Shown piece by piece: positions 1-10,929 of a stretch of 64,000 bases of DNA; the first letter of the stretch is position 1, and every line of letters starts with the position of its first letter. The notes under the pieces were generated by a model, which was given only the letters and a program-made list of their open reading frames with translations, had not been told where the DNA came from and made no database searches. The position numbers were made by a program, and so were the translations under genes. This DNA is from Aplidium turbinatum (lineage: Eukaryota; Chordata; Ascidiacea; Aplousobranchia; Polyclinidae). The stretch is taken from positions 6,729,498-6,793,497 of the forward strand of contig OU964921.1 of the NCBI GenBank assembly GCA_918807975.1, read 5' to 3'.

Positions 1-1584
1 AGAGGAGCTCCAAGATACAAGTGTGCTTTTTCGAAATTTGTTTGGGAAAGTGCAGCGAAGTATATACTAATCCTAATACTAACTACTAACCCTAACCCTA
101 TATAGCAGCTGCATCATATAAGGTTGTTCTTTGTTTTCTTGGCGAGATAACATGTAATGTACGGTAAGGTTATTTTTTATGCTTGATGCAATATTGTCGC
201 AAACCTATTCGAAATGTGTTTCATGATGGTCTCTGCCTGTTCTTGTATTTATTGTTGGATTCTGTTTTGTATCCTTCCATTTTGCGTGCTTGTTTTATTT
301 CACTGTGTTGTTTTCTTACACCTTTCTTTACAATAAACAAATCATTTCACTTTGAAATTTACGTTTAATTCCGAAATCGAAGCTAGGTGCGGTACTTCAA
401 TATAGCCTACACCAAGATTACGATTAAATGACCTCTGGCTTAGACTATGCCAGATGACAAAAATTTGGTTTAAGAGGACGGAAATGCAAGAGAGGCTATC
501 ATTGTGTTCAGATGAACCCAGTGGATGGAATTGTAGCCTACGCGGGTAAAGTCTTCAATGACGAACAGAAACTTCACTTCGTATGTGGATCAAACCCGGG
601 GCTGGAGGAAAAAGCTATCAACCTCAACTTTTGCTTGTAAATAGACAGAGATATGTTCTTTAGATTAGCGTTTATTAAATGCTGGTATCTTTAAAAATAT
701 TTGTGGGATAAACGGTTAAAGTCGGTCAAGTTCAACTCTTTACCTAGGAAATATTTTTAACTTTTAGAGTCTGGCTTACCTTCATTTGGATAGACGATAG
801 CTTCTGCTTTCCAGCAATGGTTCAATTGTTAAAATCAAAGCAGAAACAAGCAACTTACAACTAGTTTAATAAAGACATATAATGATCGCAGACCGGCGGG
901 GACACTTGCTTCGATTCGGAAATGCAACGAGTCATCGGGCGCTATTTGCTTGTGTTTGAAGCCCGGTTGCTCGCTTTGTGAAAAAGCTATCAACCTCAAC
1001 TTTTGCTTGTACATAGACAGAGATATGTTCTTTAAATTAGCGTTTATCAAAAGCTGGTATCTAAGTAGACAGAGATGTTAAGTAGACAACGATGTTAAGT
1101 AGAAAGAGATATGTTCTTTAAATTAGAGTTTATTAAATGCTGGTATCTTTAAAAATATTTGTGGGATAAATGGCTAAAGTCGGTCAAGTTCAACTCTTTT
1201 CTAAAGAAATATGTGGTGTTTTTCGGGCCTGTGTTGCATTGCTTTGCATAGGTAAGATCTTCTGCTTTGCAGGGCTGGTTCAATTGTTAAAATCGAAGCA
1301 GAATCAAGTACATCACAACTAATTTACTAAAGGCGGACACTTGCATGCTTTTTGTCGTCATGTATTTTTGTCGGCCCTTTATCAGAACTGACGATGCACT
1401 GAATAAGTGCGAAATATATTTTCTGTAACATCTACTGACAACTGATCCCTGTTACCTTAGCAATTGAGGTTTTAGCTTTTTGTCGTCATGGTTGACTAAT
1501 TTTACCCCACTTTTCCACTATTTTTTTGGTCGATACCTCCTCCGTGACGTCATCGCTTTTTTAACCAGAGCGTGAGCTCGTATA
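1..1584. other. Non-coding flank
   Basis: No supportable gene. Open frames here are short and show no domain or codon-like pattern. A few telomere-like CCCTAA units lie near 93-110, too few to be a chromosome end. The stretch also holds a tandem duplication, listed separately, and ends at the target-site duplication of the hAT element at 1585. Confidence 0.6.
609..1340. repeat. Imperfect tandem duplication
   Basis: A block starting at 609 (AAAAAGCTATCAACCTCAAC) recurs at 981. The downstream segments at about 800-890 and 1258-1340, around GGTTCAATTGTTAAAATC, also recur in the same order. The second copy carries an extra internal reiteration of the AGAGATATGTTCTTTAAATTAG segment. This looks like a segmental duplication of about 370 bp that has since diverged. 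No coding content was recognised. Confidence 0.75.
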
Positions 1585-3888
1585 CAGTGCTTCCACTTTG
1601 AAGGATTTTATCCCGAAATCGGGATTTTTCAACGCTTCGAAGGATAAAAAAGGCATTTGAAGAAAAGAAGGATTTTTTAGGGATTTTTAACAATTTTACA
1701 AGGAAATTTTGTCTTAAAAAGGGATTTGTTTTTTTTTAGCAATTTTAAAGAAAATTTTATTCATATTCCCTTTCAAAAGTTCTAAAAACGACTGGAATAA
1801 CGATGATCAGCTGGTTTCCGTCGCCACTCGCCATCCGGAAACCCTCTCATTCTCTTTTCTTTCACCCATTCTCGCCTTTCCGTCGCTTCTCGCTTGGTTG
1901 ATTTGTATTCTGGTTCTGGCATTTTGGGAATTGGAGACTTGGAGTTTAGACGTAAGTTGTAAGTTCAGTAAGCGAGTTAGTTTTAATTCTTTTAGTTAAA
2001 ATTTGGTAGTCCGTTGATTTACGGTTGAATTTGAATAGCAATGACAAAGTTTAGTGAGCTTCGACGTACAGTGGCATGATAAGCTTAGGCTAGAGGTATC
2101 CTTTCGGTTTAGAAAAGTTAGTTATAGCCTATGCTAATCTATTATGGCGTGATAATACTAGAGCTAGCTAGGCTGTGTGTAGGATATGTATAGTGTACAA
2201 AGTCAGACCGAGTCAGTATCATGAATAGGCCTAGTATCTTAAAGTTTTTCATCAGTCCCAGATGATTGTGAAGATGTTACTGACAAGGAGAAAAAAGAGA
2301 TAGCCTAGCCTATAGAGTTGAACAAGTTAGCACATCAAGGAAAACCATACTAGACACAAAAAATAAATTTATTAATGGATGGATATTGGATACGGTAATT
2401 CGTTACTGGACATTTACCACCTGTATATTTTCAGTGTTAGGGAGAAGTTAGGAGTCTGGGTGGGAAAGATTAGAGTTGTACCGGCACCGTAATTGGTAAA
2501 TGATGTCCAGGACTCCAGGTGGTAAATGTCCCAGAACTGACTAACTGACAAGCAGTTTTTTGGCTGGACAGTGAACAAAGGAAGTAAACCATGTTATTGT
2601 AAAATATGTGTAGCCTACCGTACTATTCTAGTAAAACAACGTTGCCTGGACATATTGAGCTATAAACAATAGGCATGAATAGGCCTAGACCTGAACTTTC
2701 ATCAGCTTCAGATGATTGTGAATATGTTACTGATGAAGACAGAGAAAAAAGATGTAGAGTTGATAAAGTTAGTGCATCAAATAAAACCAAAACTGCATAC
2801 AAAAATTAATTTGTTAAAGGATGGCAAACTGACAAGCGGTTTTCAGGCTGGATATTGAATAAAGACAGCAAACCATATTGCAAAGTACCTATGTGGCACT
2901 TTTGTGTACTGTACCAAAACAGGGTTAATTCGGTACGCTGCTACAGAAAAGCATCAAGCTAACTTTAATTTGGCAAGAAACACTGTAGGGGTCTCGGCAA
3001 TGTTCGAAAGAAATAATGACACTAAATCTAATGACATTGAAATAAAATGATGCTCAGATTCCATCCTATAGCAGGCCTACTCAACAGTATGTTCTGATTC
3101 ATAAAGTTATGAAATATGTGTAATTTCTTGTAATAACTAAAATGACAACCTTTATTCAGGTCATACTTTTGAAGTACCAGTCGGTAATAAATTTCATGAA
3201 CAGCAAGGGCAACGCTGATGCAGAGTCAGTCTTAGAAATTTAATTTTGTATCAAGATTATCACCTATTCAATCTGTTCCAATGACTATTGTTCCTATGTA
3301 GCCTGAATGAGTGTAATTTGGCTCATTTTGCCTTTTTTTTCACCACTTAGGCTACATATGCAGTGCCAGTGTTCACTGTTCACAATTAGTAGGCTAATGT
3401 TTTTAATAACTGAGTCTGAGTGTTAAGAGTATTAACTGAATGTTACTGTGCTCCTATGATGTAATCATGTGGTGTTTATACTACAGCAGGTGTGAATGTG
3501 TTGAGATACTTCTTGTGTGGTGTATTATTTATATTTCCTGCCATAATGCCACTGGACATTAATATGTCAAATTTATGGTATTAGATTGGGTTTGTCAACT
3601 AAATCAGCCATGCTACTGCCTGCAAGGTGTTGTTGTTTGTAGCAATTGGAATAGCCAACCGTACCACTTCAATTCACTGATTTTCTGTTCTTTCAGGTTA
3701 AAACGTAACTTAGGTGAGATTAAAAACTTTAAAGTTGCATTGGCACCTTTTTTAACTTAAATAACGTCAAAAATAACATCGCCTATCAAGGAAATTTTGA
3801 AGGATTTCCGACTGAGAAAAAAAGGGATTTTTCAGGACAAAAAAGGAAATTGAAGAGGATTTATCAATTGTCAGAAGTGGAAGCACTG
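1585..3888. mobile_element. Non-autonomous hAT-type element, 2.3 kb
   Basis: The ends are inverted: CAGTGCTTCCACTT on the left, and the same word on the other strand at the right. They are flanked by an exact 8-bp duplication CTCGTATA at 1577-1584 and 3889-3896. CAGTG ends with 8-bp target duplications are the hAT signature. No transposase frame is visible inside, so it would depend on a partner. Subterminal arms are rich in AAGGATTTT-like words. A second copy, broken by other insertions, ends at 8164. Confidence 0.85.
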
Positions 3889-4082
3889 CTCGTATACCAG
3901 CTCCCGAGTTTTCTGTATGGTTACACCCAATGATGACTAAATTTGAGATATTTAGCATAAATACTTTAAAAAATACACACAAATGACTGTGAAAAGTGTT
4001 CAAAGTAGACTAAAGTACGTAGCGTCACAGCCTACCATATGGTAAGCTAGGCTTACATTTGATGAGTGTGGAGCTCTTAGAC

Positions 4083-4841
4083 CAGTGGTTCTCAACCGGG
4101 GGTCCGCGGACCCCAAGGGGTCCATGAAGCGATTTCCGGGGGTCCGCGAAAGTTTCCGAGTTTTCAACATGACGGATAAATTAAGACATTTAAAAATTGT
4201 TTGTGCTTTGTTTATGTATTAGCCTACAGTGATTCTTATACTGTAAGTCGCAACGCACTGGTGCGTCGTTTGAAATTGCAAAGGACATTGCACAAAGGTT
4301 TGGTTTCTTAACTAAAATATCATATAAATTACTTAAACCTTTTAATAAGGCTATGTTGGCTATGTTCAACTAAATTCTTTTAAGACAACAGATTGTTGAT
4401 CAATGATTAATTTAGAAATACAAACGTTAGTCAGCAGTCTATCACCACTCACGGTTTGGCAATGACTGTGATTATAACGAATTAATATTGGTTTCAAATG
4501 AAAAAAGGAAGAAATTCTTTGTAACAGTCGCAAGTATTCTATTAACTTTTGATAAAAGTTATAGAAAAACATCAAATGAGCATATAGCTTACCGATGTTT
4601 GATCCTGTGTGCCAACATATAGCTCATAAGTCATAACATAATTTCGTCAATCTCATCAATCGTCAAGTGCGTTGCGAATTCAGCAAATTCTTTTAAGTGT
4701 GTTGCTTTGAAACTTATGTAAGATATGATTCCATAAGGAAACGCGATATACCAAAATTTCGAATTGAAATTTTTAGGGGTCCGCGACCGCTTCGAAGACA
4801 CCAAAAGGGGTCCACCAAGACAAAAAGGTTGAGAACCACTG
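4083..4841. mobile_element. Non-autonomous hAT element, 759 bp
   Basis: The terminal inverted repeats are CAGTGGTTCTCAACC and GGTTGAGAACCACTG, with an exact 8-bp duplication TCTTAGAC at 4075-4082 and 4842-4849. Subterminal arms carry GGGGTCCGCGACC-like words in opposite orientation. Ends of this type are common in animal Charlie-like hAT families. No coding capacity. Confidence 0.92.
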
Positions 4842-4994
4842 TCTTAGACTATGTACACTACCTCAGAGATTGTGAGTACTGTAGCCCAATATTGCGTTTT
4901 TGAAAACTTGGGAAAGTTTTGTCCGCTACCCCAAAATGTTTTTCTCTCCTACGGCTATGACTTCAAGGCTCTCACTTTCAAGGAAATTCAGTTC

Positions 4995-5103
4995 TATTTT
5001 AAAATGTTTGCGGAAACTGCAATCAGCAACTTCGGCTTTTTTTAATTTTTTCTTTCGATCTTTTTAAGGTACGAATTGTTCATGGTATGAATTAGGTTGC
5101 ATC
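4995..5103. mobile_element. Solo right arm of MULE-like element
   Basis: This is the right-end arm of the element family seen whole at 5635-6463: the words GCAATCAGCAACTTCGGC and TCGATC, then a terminus reading AATTAGGTTGCATCC. No left arm is recognisable, so this copy is truncated or rearranged. Confidence 0.6.
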
Positions 5104-5132
5104 CAGTAGCAATGACAAAGTTCAGTGAGCTT

Positions 5133-5594
5133 GGATGCAACCTAATTCGTACCATGAACAATTCGTACCATCAGTTCGTACCTTTAAAATGTTTGCGGAA
5201 ACTCCGATCAACCCTAGGTTTGCGGAAACTCTGATCAACCCTTACCCTAACCCTTTTAAAATGTTTGCGGAAACTGCAATCAGCGACTTTGGCAAACTCT
5301 TAGGATCATTACCGGAAATTTTAAAATGTTTGCGGAAACCTTGAGAAAAACGGGAACTGCAATCAGCAATGTTCTATTTATTTCGTTCGATCTTTTCAGT
5401 TTGTTTGTTTGCAGATACCGATACTCCGATACCCTAACTACCGATACCTAACCAATACTCCGATTCCGATACCCTAACCTTGCGGAAACTTTGATCAGCA
5501 ACTTCGACTTTTTTTAATTTTTTTTCTCGATCTTTTCAAGGTACGGTACGAACTAACGGTACGAATTGTTCATGGTATGAATTAGGTTGCACCC
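5133..5594. mobile_element. MULE-like element copy (462 bp)
   Basis: Starts GGATGCAACCTAATTCGTACC and ends with the inverted form GGTTGCACCC. The flanks AGTGAGCTT (5124-5132) and ACTAAGCTT (5595-5603) match at 7 of 9 positions and are read as an aged 9-bp target duplication. The inside holds GTTTGCGGAAACT words and ACCGATAC-type short repeats. No coding capacity. Confidence 0.7.
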
Positions 5595-5634
5595 ACTAAG
5601 CTTCAACGTACACTACAGTTAGGTATGATAAGCT

Positions 5635-6463
5635 GGATGCAACCTAGTTCGTACCCTGAACAGTTCGGACCCTCAGTTCGTACCCTAAAAAGATCGAAAG
5701 AAAAAATTAAAAAAAGCGGAAGTCGCTGATCGCAGTTTCCGCAAACATTTTAAAATTTTCCCCCTGAAAAGATCGAGAGAAAGATAGCACAAAGCCGAAG
5801 TCGCTGATCGCAGTTTCCGCTAACCTTAACCATAGGCTAATCTATGCTCTAACCCTAACCCTCGCTGATCGCAGTTTCCGCAAACCTTTTCCGTAGATTC
5901 CGCTAACCTTTACTCTAACTCTAACCATAGATTAATCTATGCTCTAACCCTAACCCTCGCTGATCGCAGTTTCCGAAAACATTTTTCCGCAGTTTCCGCT
6001 AACCTTTACCTTAACCCTAACTATAGAGCAAATCTATGCTCTAACCCTAACCCTCGCTTATCGCAGTTTCCGCAAACATTTTTCCGCACTTTCCGCTAAC
6101 CTTTACCCTAACTATAGAGCAATCTATGCTCTAACCCTAACCCTCGCTTATCGCAGTTTCCGCAAACATTTTTCAGCAGTTTTGCTAACCGCAGTTTCGG
6201 TTAACCCTAACTCTAATCATCGAGTAATCTATGCTCTGCTCTAACCCTCGCTGATCACAGTTTCCGCAAATATTTTTCCGCAGTTCCGCGGTTTCCGCTA
6301 ACCCTAACCCTCGAGTTTGTTTGCGGAAACTCCGATCAGCGACTTCGGCTTTGTGCTATTAAACTGCGATCAGCGACTTCGGCTTTTTTTTATTTTTCTC
6401 TCGATCTTTTCAGGGTACGAACTGAGGGTCCGAACTGTTCAGGGTACAAACTAGGTTGCACCC
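5635..6463. mobile_element. MULE-like element with long TIRs and internal satellite
   Basis: The long inverted arms (about 130 bp) start GGATGCAACCTAGTTCGTACC and end in GGTTGCACCC. They are flanked by an exact 9-bp duplication TGATAAGCT at 5626-5634 and 6464-6472. Nine-base duplications with long arms are typical of Mutator-like elements. The middle is about five units of 90-105 bp, each holding ATCTATGCTCTAACCCTAAC and GCTGATCGCAGTTTCCGC. The latter word also lies in the arm, so the array may have grown from the arm itself. No transposase. Confidence 0.85.
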
Positions 6464-6997
6464 TGATAAGCTTAAGCTAGTAGTTTCCTTCCGGTTTAGA
6501 AAACTTAGTTATGCTAACCTATTATAATATGGTGTAATAATAATAGAGCTAGCTAGGCTGTGTGAGTGAGTAAGTTAGACTGAGTCAGTATCATGAATAG
6601 GCTTAGTATCCTGAAGTTTTTCATCAGTCTCAGATGATTGTGAACACATTACTGACAAGAGGAAAAAAAGATAGCCTAGCCTATACAGTAGAGTTGAACA
6701 AGCTAGCACATCAAGAAAAGTCGAACTAAACACAAAAATAAATTTCTTAATGCATGGATAATTTGTTACTGAACATTTACCACCTGTACTTTTTGGTGTT
6801 TGGGGTAGGATAGGAGTCCGGGTGGGAAAGATGAGAGTGGCAATTGGTAATTGATGTCCAGGACTCCAGGAGGTGGTAAATGTTCCAGAACCGACTAACT
6901 GACAAGCAATTTTTTGGCTGGACAGTGAACAAAGGAAGTAAACCATGTTATTGTAAAATATGTGCTGCTTTTGTGTAGCCTACTGTTCTAATAAAAC

Positions 6998-7942
6998 GGA
7001 TGCAACCTAGTTCGTACCATGAACAGTTCGTACCGTCAGTTCGTACCTTGAAAAGATCGAGAAAAAAAAACAAAAAAAGCCGAAGTCGCTGATCGCAGTT
7101 TTCGCAATCGCTTTAAAATTTTCCCCCTGAAAAGATCGAGAGAAAAAATAGCTCAAAACCGAAGTCCGCTGATCGCAGTTTCCGCAAACATTTTTCCGCA
7201 GTTTCCGCTAACCCTAACCATAGAGTAATCTATGCTCTAACCCTAACCCTCGCTGATCGCAGTTTCCACAAAAATTTTCCGCAGTTTCCGTTACCCCTTA
7301 CCCTAATTCTAATTTCTAACCATAGAGTAATCTATGCTCTAACCCTAACCCTCGCTGATCGCAGTTTCCACAAACATTTTTCTGCAGTTTCCGCTTTTAC
7401 CCTAACCATAGAGTAATCTTTGCTCTAACCCTCGCTGATCGCAGTTTTCGCAAACATTTTTCCGCAGTTTCCGCTAACCGCAGTTTCCGCTTACCCTAAC
7501 TCTAACCATAGAGTAATCTATGCTCTAACCCTAACCCTCGCTGATTGCAGTTTGCGCAAACATTTTTCCGCAGTTTCCGCTAACTTTTACCCTAACCATA
7601 GAGTGATCTATGCTCTAACCCTCGCTGATCACAGTTTCCGCAAACATTTTTCCGCAGTTTCCGCTTACCCTAACTCTAACCATAGAGTAATCTATGCTCT
7701 AACCCTCGCTGATCGCAGTTTCCAAAAACATTTTCCCGCAGTTTCGCAATTTCCGCTAACCACAGTTTCCGCTAACCCTCGAGTTTGTTTCAAATTGTTT
7801 GGGGAAACTCCGATCAGCGACTTCGGCTTTGTGCTATTAAACTGCGATCAGCGACTTCGGCTTTTTTTAATTTTTTCTCTCGATCTTTTCAGGGTACGAA
7901 CTGACTGTACGAATGGTTCAAGGTACGAACTAGGTTGCACCC
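6998..7942. mobile_element. MULE-like element, longest copy (945 bp)
   Basis: Same arms as the copy at 5635, flanked by an exact 9-bp duplication TAATAAAAC at 6989-6997 and 7943-7951. The interior has about six tandem units with TAACCCTAACCCT telomere-like runs. The open frame across 7552-7983 is a by-product of the repeat and is not regarded as a gene. Confidence 0.87.
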
Positions 7943-8780
7943 TAATAAAACACAATGTTGCTTCGAAATACCGGTGCTACTGAAAAAAAAAATCAAGATT
8001 AAAATAACCTTAAAGTTGGCACTTTTTTTTAACTTAAATAATGTCAAAAATAACCTCGCCTATGAAGGATATTTTGAAGGATTTCCGACTGAGAAAAAAG
8101 GGATTTTTCAGCACAAAAAAGGAAACTGAAGAGGACTTATCAATTGTCAGAAGTGGAAACACTGATCTATGATTCTATGCTAGCAACGATAACCAGCTAT
8201 TATAGCCACTAGGGTGTGACAGCCGCCCCGACCTTTTCAGAATTTGCCTACCTTTTTTTTGATGGTGAGGTTTTACCTGTACCGTATAAGATTCCTGTAA
8301 AGTTTCAAAAAAATTGGTCAAGGTTTAGAGGTGGCCTGTGGCCACTAAAGTTTTTGGAGGGTGCGCAATGCATTTTTGGGGTGCTTTTGCTATATCTCGG
8401 CTCCTAGACATGATAGAAGGTCGTGCTATAGCTCAATCGATGCAGAATAAGCAAATTTGTATTAGACTTGTGAAGAAACTATTTGCCTAAAATGTGTAGT
8501 TTGCGAGTTATTTGAAACTCGTTTTTTGCACAAATTTTGTGAAAAATTGTTACATATGATTTGAATATTTTATCATTTTTACTTTTTTTTTCTTCTTAGG
8601 AACACCTGGAGAGTGGAGAAGCACAGAAGCTGTAACTCTTCAAAGTTTAAACCTAAGTTACCTCATGTTTTGTTTTGTTAGAAGAATAGAAACTGAACAC
8701 TAACATTGTGTTTACTGTTAAGGCAATTTTTATGGTGATAAGTGCTAATTTATATCACATGCTATGTCACAGTTTAAAGA

Positions 8781-9178
8781 TCATCATCATCTACCGATTT
8801 TGATTATACTATACAGGCCATGAATTAATCCTCATGTCGAGGGTGTGGCCTGTCTGTCAAGAACGAAGTCGTCCCCTCCACACCTCATTTATTGGGTTGG
8901 CAGAGTCCATGTTCAGGGCTACAAGGTCATGTTTTACAAGTTCTTCCCAAGAAAGTTTTGGTCTACCTTGACCCCACTGTGCTGCGATATTAACACATCT
9001 GACCTGTGAGATCCAGCTTGAGCTGCGCTCAACGAGGCCAAGCCATCTCAGTCTGCCTAATTGGAGGACTTCACTGATGTCTTTTATTTTGAGCTTTGAT
9101 AGAAGAGTCTCAAACTGGATGTTGTCTTCAGGCTTGACTAGGCGAGTCCATCTTACAATCAGAGCGATGGCCAGCAGA
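8781..9178 (-). mobile_element. 5'-truncated LINE 3' end inside hAT-like element
   Basis: The minus strand reads RLRWLGLVERSSSWISQVRC, then GQGRPKLSWEELVKHDLVAL and EVWRGRLRS followed by a stop. This is the usual C-terminal tail of non-LTR retrotransposon polyproteins (RWxGHV...RPxxxW...D). A 3' sequence and an ATG/ATC-type microsatellite tail (8781-8790) follow. Only the last 100 or so codons remain. The clade is not certain; RTE- or CR1/L2-like are possible. Its abrupt edge abuts the start of the transposase-like frame. Confidence 0.75.
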
Positions 9179-9179
9179 T

Positions 9180-10110
9180 ATGAGGATCAAGAAGGAGATG
9201 ATTGTGAAGATCTGCTATGATGAAGTCCTAGCACAGGGATTTGTGAGGGATGATTATGAGGAGCTAGTCAAAGTAGTGCTTTTGTATGAGTTGTATGTTT
9301 GTTTGTATGTTTTGTATGCTTTTGCTGAGACCTTTGGAGGTTTTCTACATCCGGGTGCTTGTCACAAAGCCAGATGGATGGCCAAGATTTTATACTGCAT
9401 CAAGATCGCTCTTCTCACTAAAGTTATTACTAGAGATCTTCCTGCAGGTTTTATATGTTCAAAGCAACAGCTAAAGAAAATTCAAAAATTTGTTCCGCTT
9501 GTTGTATATTCCTATGTGCCATGGTGGCTAACCGCTTTTGTGTCAACTTCTGCTCCTTGCAACGGACCTAGAACTTATCAACGTCAACGAGTATTAAGAA
9601 ATCGAAAGCAGTATGGCCAAAGCAGCTCTTAAAGCTCCAAAGGGGCACATGTGGTATCTTAGTGAAGAACTTATACCCCTTACCCTTTTCGATAGCGGTG
9701 TGTCTGACGGGGCAAGCAAAAAAATGTTCAAAAGCTGACAAGCTTCGAAGATCCTGGACATTCTTTGAAAAGAGAAGGAAGTGATTTTGGCAAACCTTCC
9801 TTTCCTTCCATTGCTACAAAACCAACAGATGACTTGAGCTCCTTAGTTGGAGAAAATTTTTGGAGCTTCTTCAGAATCTTGAAGATTGACACGACCTTTT
9901 TAAGTGTTGGTGTTGTCGATTGGTGCCAGAACGGCAGCTACTGTGAAGCAAAGAAACAGGTTTGAAATCTTTATGTTGTTAATGATGCAGCAGAAAGGGG
10001 TGTCAAACTGTGCCAAGACTTTATTGACACTACTAAGACAGAAGTTTCATTTCAAAATATTCTTCAAGTAGTTGAGAACAGCAGAAATTCTATGTCCAAT
10101 CAGCGTAAGC
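9180..10110 (+). pseudogene. Transposase remnant of TAGGGTG hAT-like family
   Basis: Several frames carry blocks shared with the minus-strand remnant at 11589-12687. They are HPGACHKARWMAKILYCIKI (around 9350-9410), a segment like HMWYLSEELIPLTLFDSGVS (about 9650-9710), and VVNDAAERGVKLCQDFI (about 9975-10025). The blocks are colinear, but the frame is interrupted more than once, so the enzyme is dead. I recognise the blocks as a recurrent animal transposon protein family but cannot name it with certainty. The 8-bp duplications place it with hAT-like transposons. Catalytic residues could not be assigned. Confidence 0.6.
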
Positions 10111-10886
10111 AATACTTACATCCATCTCGGTGTTGGTTTCTTACATTGTGATTTTTATCATCGCTGTTCCTCGCTCTCAAATGTATTTTGTGATTTCGTT
10201 CAACATTAAGTAAACATGTAAATTCATCATTTCATTGATTTTCCATGTGTTTTAACCCAAGAAGAAAAGGTGCGAAGAACATTTTTCTCACGAAAATGCA
10301 AAAACGGGTTTTTCTCAAATAACTCAAAAACTAAACATTTTAGACTGAACATTTGTTCACAAGTTTGATATAAACTTGCCTATACTGCATCGATTGAGCT
10401 ATAGCATGATCTTCTATCATGTCTACGTGCTGAGATATAGCAAAATCACCCCTAAAAATGCATCGCTCACCCCCAAAAACTTTAGTGGCCATGGGCCACC
10501 TCTAAACCTTGACCAATTTTTTTGAAACTTTACAGGAATCTTATACAGGTAAAACCTCACCACCAAAAAAAAGGTAGGCTCTGTGAAACCAAGTTTCAAA
10601 AATCATGGGGCGGCTGTCACACCCTAATAGCCACATGTCATTTGGATATGGTGGTAGATAAATAGTGTCATTCGTGATGGAGATATTTCAACCGCGTCAT
10701 AAAAGCCTTGTTTCATAAACAAACTATCGCTGGTAGGGCAAATCGATCTCATCTTTTTGTGTTATGTGTCCTGCAGTACTATTAGAGTAGGCTAAATGAT
10801 TAATAGATGATATATTTCTAATACTGTTGTCATAAAACTAAGTTGTATGTGCAGATTTCTGTTAGCATCTTGAATACATAGTGTCA

Positions 10887-10929
10887 TTTGTTTCAGTGTT
10901 AAAACTGCCTATCTCACAACAAAAACAAA
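10887..10929 (+). promoter_or_regulatory. Splice acceptor and short leader before AP2S1
   Basis: TTTGTTTCAG ends at 10896 and is followed by 33 nt up to the start codon at 10930. This is a good 3' splice site just upstream of an initiating exon. It could end an intron in the 5' untranslated region or receive a trans-spliced leader, which tunicates and some other animals use. The sequence cannot decide between these. The sequence from 10635 to 10886 shows no other recognisable signal. Confidence 0.45.

Larger units (their letters stand above)
5104..8164. mobile_element. Second hAT copy, split by three MULE insertions
   Basis: Fragments matching the interior of the 1585-3888 element appear at 5104-5132, 5595-5634, 6464-6997 and 7943-8164, in the same order. 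The last fragment ends in the same AGAAGTGGAAACACTG terminus. The left third is missing. The gaps between fragments are Mutator-like copies with 9-bp duplications, which fixes the order: hAT first, MULEs later. Confidence 0.8.
8210..10626 (+). mobile_element. hAT-like element, TAGGGTG family, decayed
   Basis: The ends are TAGGGTGTGACAGCC and its inverse, with an exact 8-bp duplication ATAGCCAC at 8202-8209 and 10627-10634. The subterminal arms are a long inverted repeat of several hundred bases, for example TTTAGAGGTGGCC on the left and GGCCACCTCTAAA on the right. The interior carries transposase remnants on the plus strand and a LINE 3' end on the minus strand. The right end lies about 300 bp upstream of the AP2S1 start codon. 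Confidence 0.88.

Noticed and set aside
85-110. Telomere repeat run
   Set aside because: Only a few CCCTAA units without a long array. Similar short runs occur inside the MULE-like elements, so this is not a chromosome end.
6575-6946. 123-aa minus-strand open frame
   Set aside because: It lies in a non-coding hAT copy. The related copy at 1585 does not keep the frame.
7552-7983. 143-aa open frame
   Set aside because: It is the translation of the MULE internal tandem repeat; the peptide itself repeats RKHFSAVSAN.
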